Shown piece by piece: positions 15,830 to 16,722 of a stretch of 16,722 nt of DNA. This stretch comes from Ignavibacteriales bacterium. GTDB taxonomy: Bacteria; Bacteroidota; Ignavibacteria; Ignavibacteriales; Ignavibacteriaceae. The stretch spans positions 1 to 16,722 of the forward strand of contig JAGUXE010000013.1 of assembly GCA_020061995.1 (NCBI GenBank), in the 5' to 3' direction. A model generated the notes under the pieces. The model saw only the letters and a list, made by a program, of their open reading frames with translations, was not told the origin of the DNA and did no database searches. A program made the translations under genes and the position numbers. Positions within the stretch are counted from its first letter, which is position 1; each line of letters begins with the position of its first letter.

Positions 15830-16039
15830 TTATTTCTTTTCGCCGCAAGCAGCTTTTTCTTCGTCAGAGCATGATTTGCTTTCGCTGCATGAAGATTTTG
15901 TTGTTGCTTTTTTAGCTTTTTTTGCTTCTTCTTTCTTCACTTCAGTTTTTGCTTTATCAGCTTTCTTCTCTTGTGACTGAGCACTTACGGAAAAGGATAA
16001 TCCTAATGCAAGAATCATCGCTACAATTGTTAATTTCAT
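15830..16039 (-). CDS. Small secreted Lys/Ala-rich protein with C-terminal cysteines
   Basis: A 69-residue exported protein with no family I can name. The signal peptide MKLTIVAMILALGLSFSVSA (1-20) is followed by QSQEKK, then a low-complexity charged stretch rich in Lys, Glu and Ala (24-48), then a Ser/Cys tail with Cys51, Cys57 and Cys65. The mature part would be about 49 residues, very basic and flexible, possibly binding metal through its cysteines or cross-linking by disulphides. The frame is open to 16138, but the start at 16039 is chosen because AAGGAGG lies four bases upstream, the signal peptide begins there, and the consensus promoter at 16074-16103 would place the transcript start near 16067, inside the longer frame. 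Promoter, ribosome site and terminator together suggest strong expression as a single gene. Confidence 0.8.
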   Translation of the reverse strand: MKLTIVAMILALGLSFSVSAQSQEKKADKAKTEVKKEEAKKAKKATTKSSCSESKSCSDEEKAACGEKK

Positions 16040-16073
16040 TCGACCTCCTTTGATTTGGTTATGTAATACAATG

Positions 16074-16103
16074 CAAAGATATAAAAAAAGTTTAAAGTTA
16101 CAA
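16074..16103 (-). promoter_or_regulatory. Consensus Bacteroidota promoter of the small protein gene
   Basis: On the minus strand TTG (16101-16103), 19 bases, then TATCTTTG (16074-16081): a full match to TTG-N19-TAnnTTTG, the primary sigma-factor promoter of Bacteroidota. The transcript would start near 16067, giving a leader of about 28 bases that carries AAGGAGG before the ATG at 16039. Confidence 0.75.
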
Positions 16104-16183
16104 ATGTCAATAGTTGTTATTTTAAAAATATTTTTCATTTAGGCCCCTGAAGTATTTGGGTATTGTCAGTTATTCCTCAATTG

Positions 16184-16214
16184 TTGTATCTACTCTATTA
16201 TTTATTCATATTTG
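16184..16214 (+). promoter_or_regulatory. Probable promoter of the CNNM-like gene
   Basis: TTG (16184-16186), 20 bases, then CATATTTG (16207-16214), one mismatch from TAnnTTTG. It would start transcription some 25 bases before the ATG at 16246, diverging from the small-protein promoter about 80 bp away. Confidence 0.5.
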
Positions 16215-16245
16215 CAACATTCAAAAATGATTTATTCAAGGGAAT

Positions 16246-16722
16246 ATGACTCTTTTATTAACTTATTTATTTCTGGCTCTGATTATCTCTTTCATTTGTT
16301 CTATAGCTGAGGCTGTGCTCCTTTCAACTCCATTATCTTATTTAAGAGGAAGAGAAGAAAAGGGAGTTAAATCAGCCCCAAAATTTATTAATCTCAAATT
16401 AAACATTGACAAATCATTATCAGCAATCTTAACGCTAAACACTATTGCTCATACAGTAGGTGCAGCCGGGGTAGGATCTGAAGCAACCAAATTATTTGGA
16501 GAAGCTTATTTTGGGTTAATCTCTGCAATTTTAACAATTTTGATACTTGTATTAACCGAGATAATACCTAAAACGATAGGCGCAAGATATTGGAAAGTAT
16601 TATCATCATTAACTGTTTATATTATTAATTTTATGATAATCATTACTTATCCTCTTGTCATAATGTCTGTCTACATTACAAAACGAATTTCCGGGAAAAA
16701 AGTTGAGAAATCAACAAGTATA
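16246..16722 (+). CDS. CNNM/CorC-family membrane protein (3' partial)
   Basis: The first 159 codons of a protein with the CNNM transmembrane domain (DUF21), found in CorC/HlyC-type putative magnesium/cobalt transporters; the CBS and CorC domains would lie beyond the window. The ATG at 16246 follows AAGGGA by four bases. Residues 1-24 form the first helix and contain SIAEAVLLST (19-28), the family's S-x-x-E-A motif; LNTIAHTVGAAGVGSEA (about 67-83) is the conserved pore-region segment, and LVLTEIIPKTIGARYW (about 104-119) the E-I-x-P-K motif. Further helices run about 91-110 and 124-148. The frame is open to the last base with no stop. It diverges from the small secreted protein gene and has its own probable promoter. 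The transported ion is not shown by the sequence. Confidence 0.9.
   Translation, partial: MTLLLTYLFLALIISFICSIAEAVLLSTPLSYLRGREEKGVKSAPKFINLKLNIDKSLSAILTLNTIAHTVGAAGVGSEATKLFGEAYFGLISAILTILILVLTEIIPKTIGARYWKVLSSLTVYIINFMIIITYPLVIMSVYITKRISGKKVEKSTSI

Noticed and set aside
16040..16138. The longer form of the small secreted protein starting at 16138.
   Set aside because: The extra 33 codons contain the promoter and the AAGGAGG ribosome site, and they would bury the signal peptide.

Overview
The window looks like chromosome from a low-GC member of the Bacteroidota/Chlorobi side of the FCB group, most likely the Ignavibacteria. The evidence is a secreted protein ending in a type IX secretion sorting domain with the FQNYPNPFNPST signature, a SusB-type GH97 glucosidase, AT-rich spacers, and promoters of the Bacteroidota TTG-N19/20-TAnnTTTG type. 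The lineage call is an inference from gene style; there is no rRNA or tRNA gene in the window.

Layout, left to right. (1) Positions 1-1710, plus strand: the last 569 codons of a GH97 alpha-glucosidase. (2) 1827-6337, minus strand: two secreted M16 peptidase-family proteins coupled by a TAATG overlap (one with the zinc site, one without), then an NAD-type short-chain dehydrogenase, then a cytidylate-kinase-like protein. (3) 6338-7369: an osmC-family gene on the plus strand, bracketed by two direct copies of a ~150-bp palindrome-ended element. (4) 7370-12361, minus strand: a probable five-gene operon (radical SAM enzyme, octaheme cytochrome c, NifX-like protein with a His-rich tail, ArsP_2-type metal permease, SAM methyltransferase) followed by a separate hotdog thioesterase. 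(5) 12362-12699: a 338-bp spacer upstream of that operon. (6) 12700-15647, minus strand: a VanX-type D-Ala-D-Ala dipeptidase followed 8 bp later by a seven-repeat, probably beta-propeller, T9SS cargo protein. (7) 15769-16103: a compact one-gene unit with consensus promoter, strong ribosome binding site, intrinsic terminator and a secreted 69-residue Lys/Ala-rich protein with three C-terminal cysteines. (8) From 16246, plus strand: the start of a CNNM/CorC-family membrane protein cut by the window edge.

The most interesting parts are the five-gene metal/redox operon and the paired mobile-element-like repeats around osmC. The operon couples a periplasmic multiheme reductase of the tetrathionate-reductase family to a metal-handling NifX-like protein, a heavy-metal permease and two SAM-using enzymes, which suggests a metal or metalloid redox/export function; no substrate can be read from the sequence. 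The other genes are recognisable family members. Motif positions were read by eye from the translations, and no database search was run.
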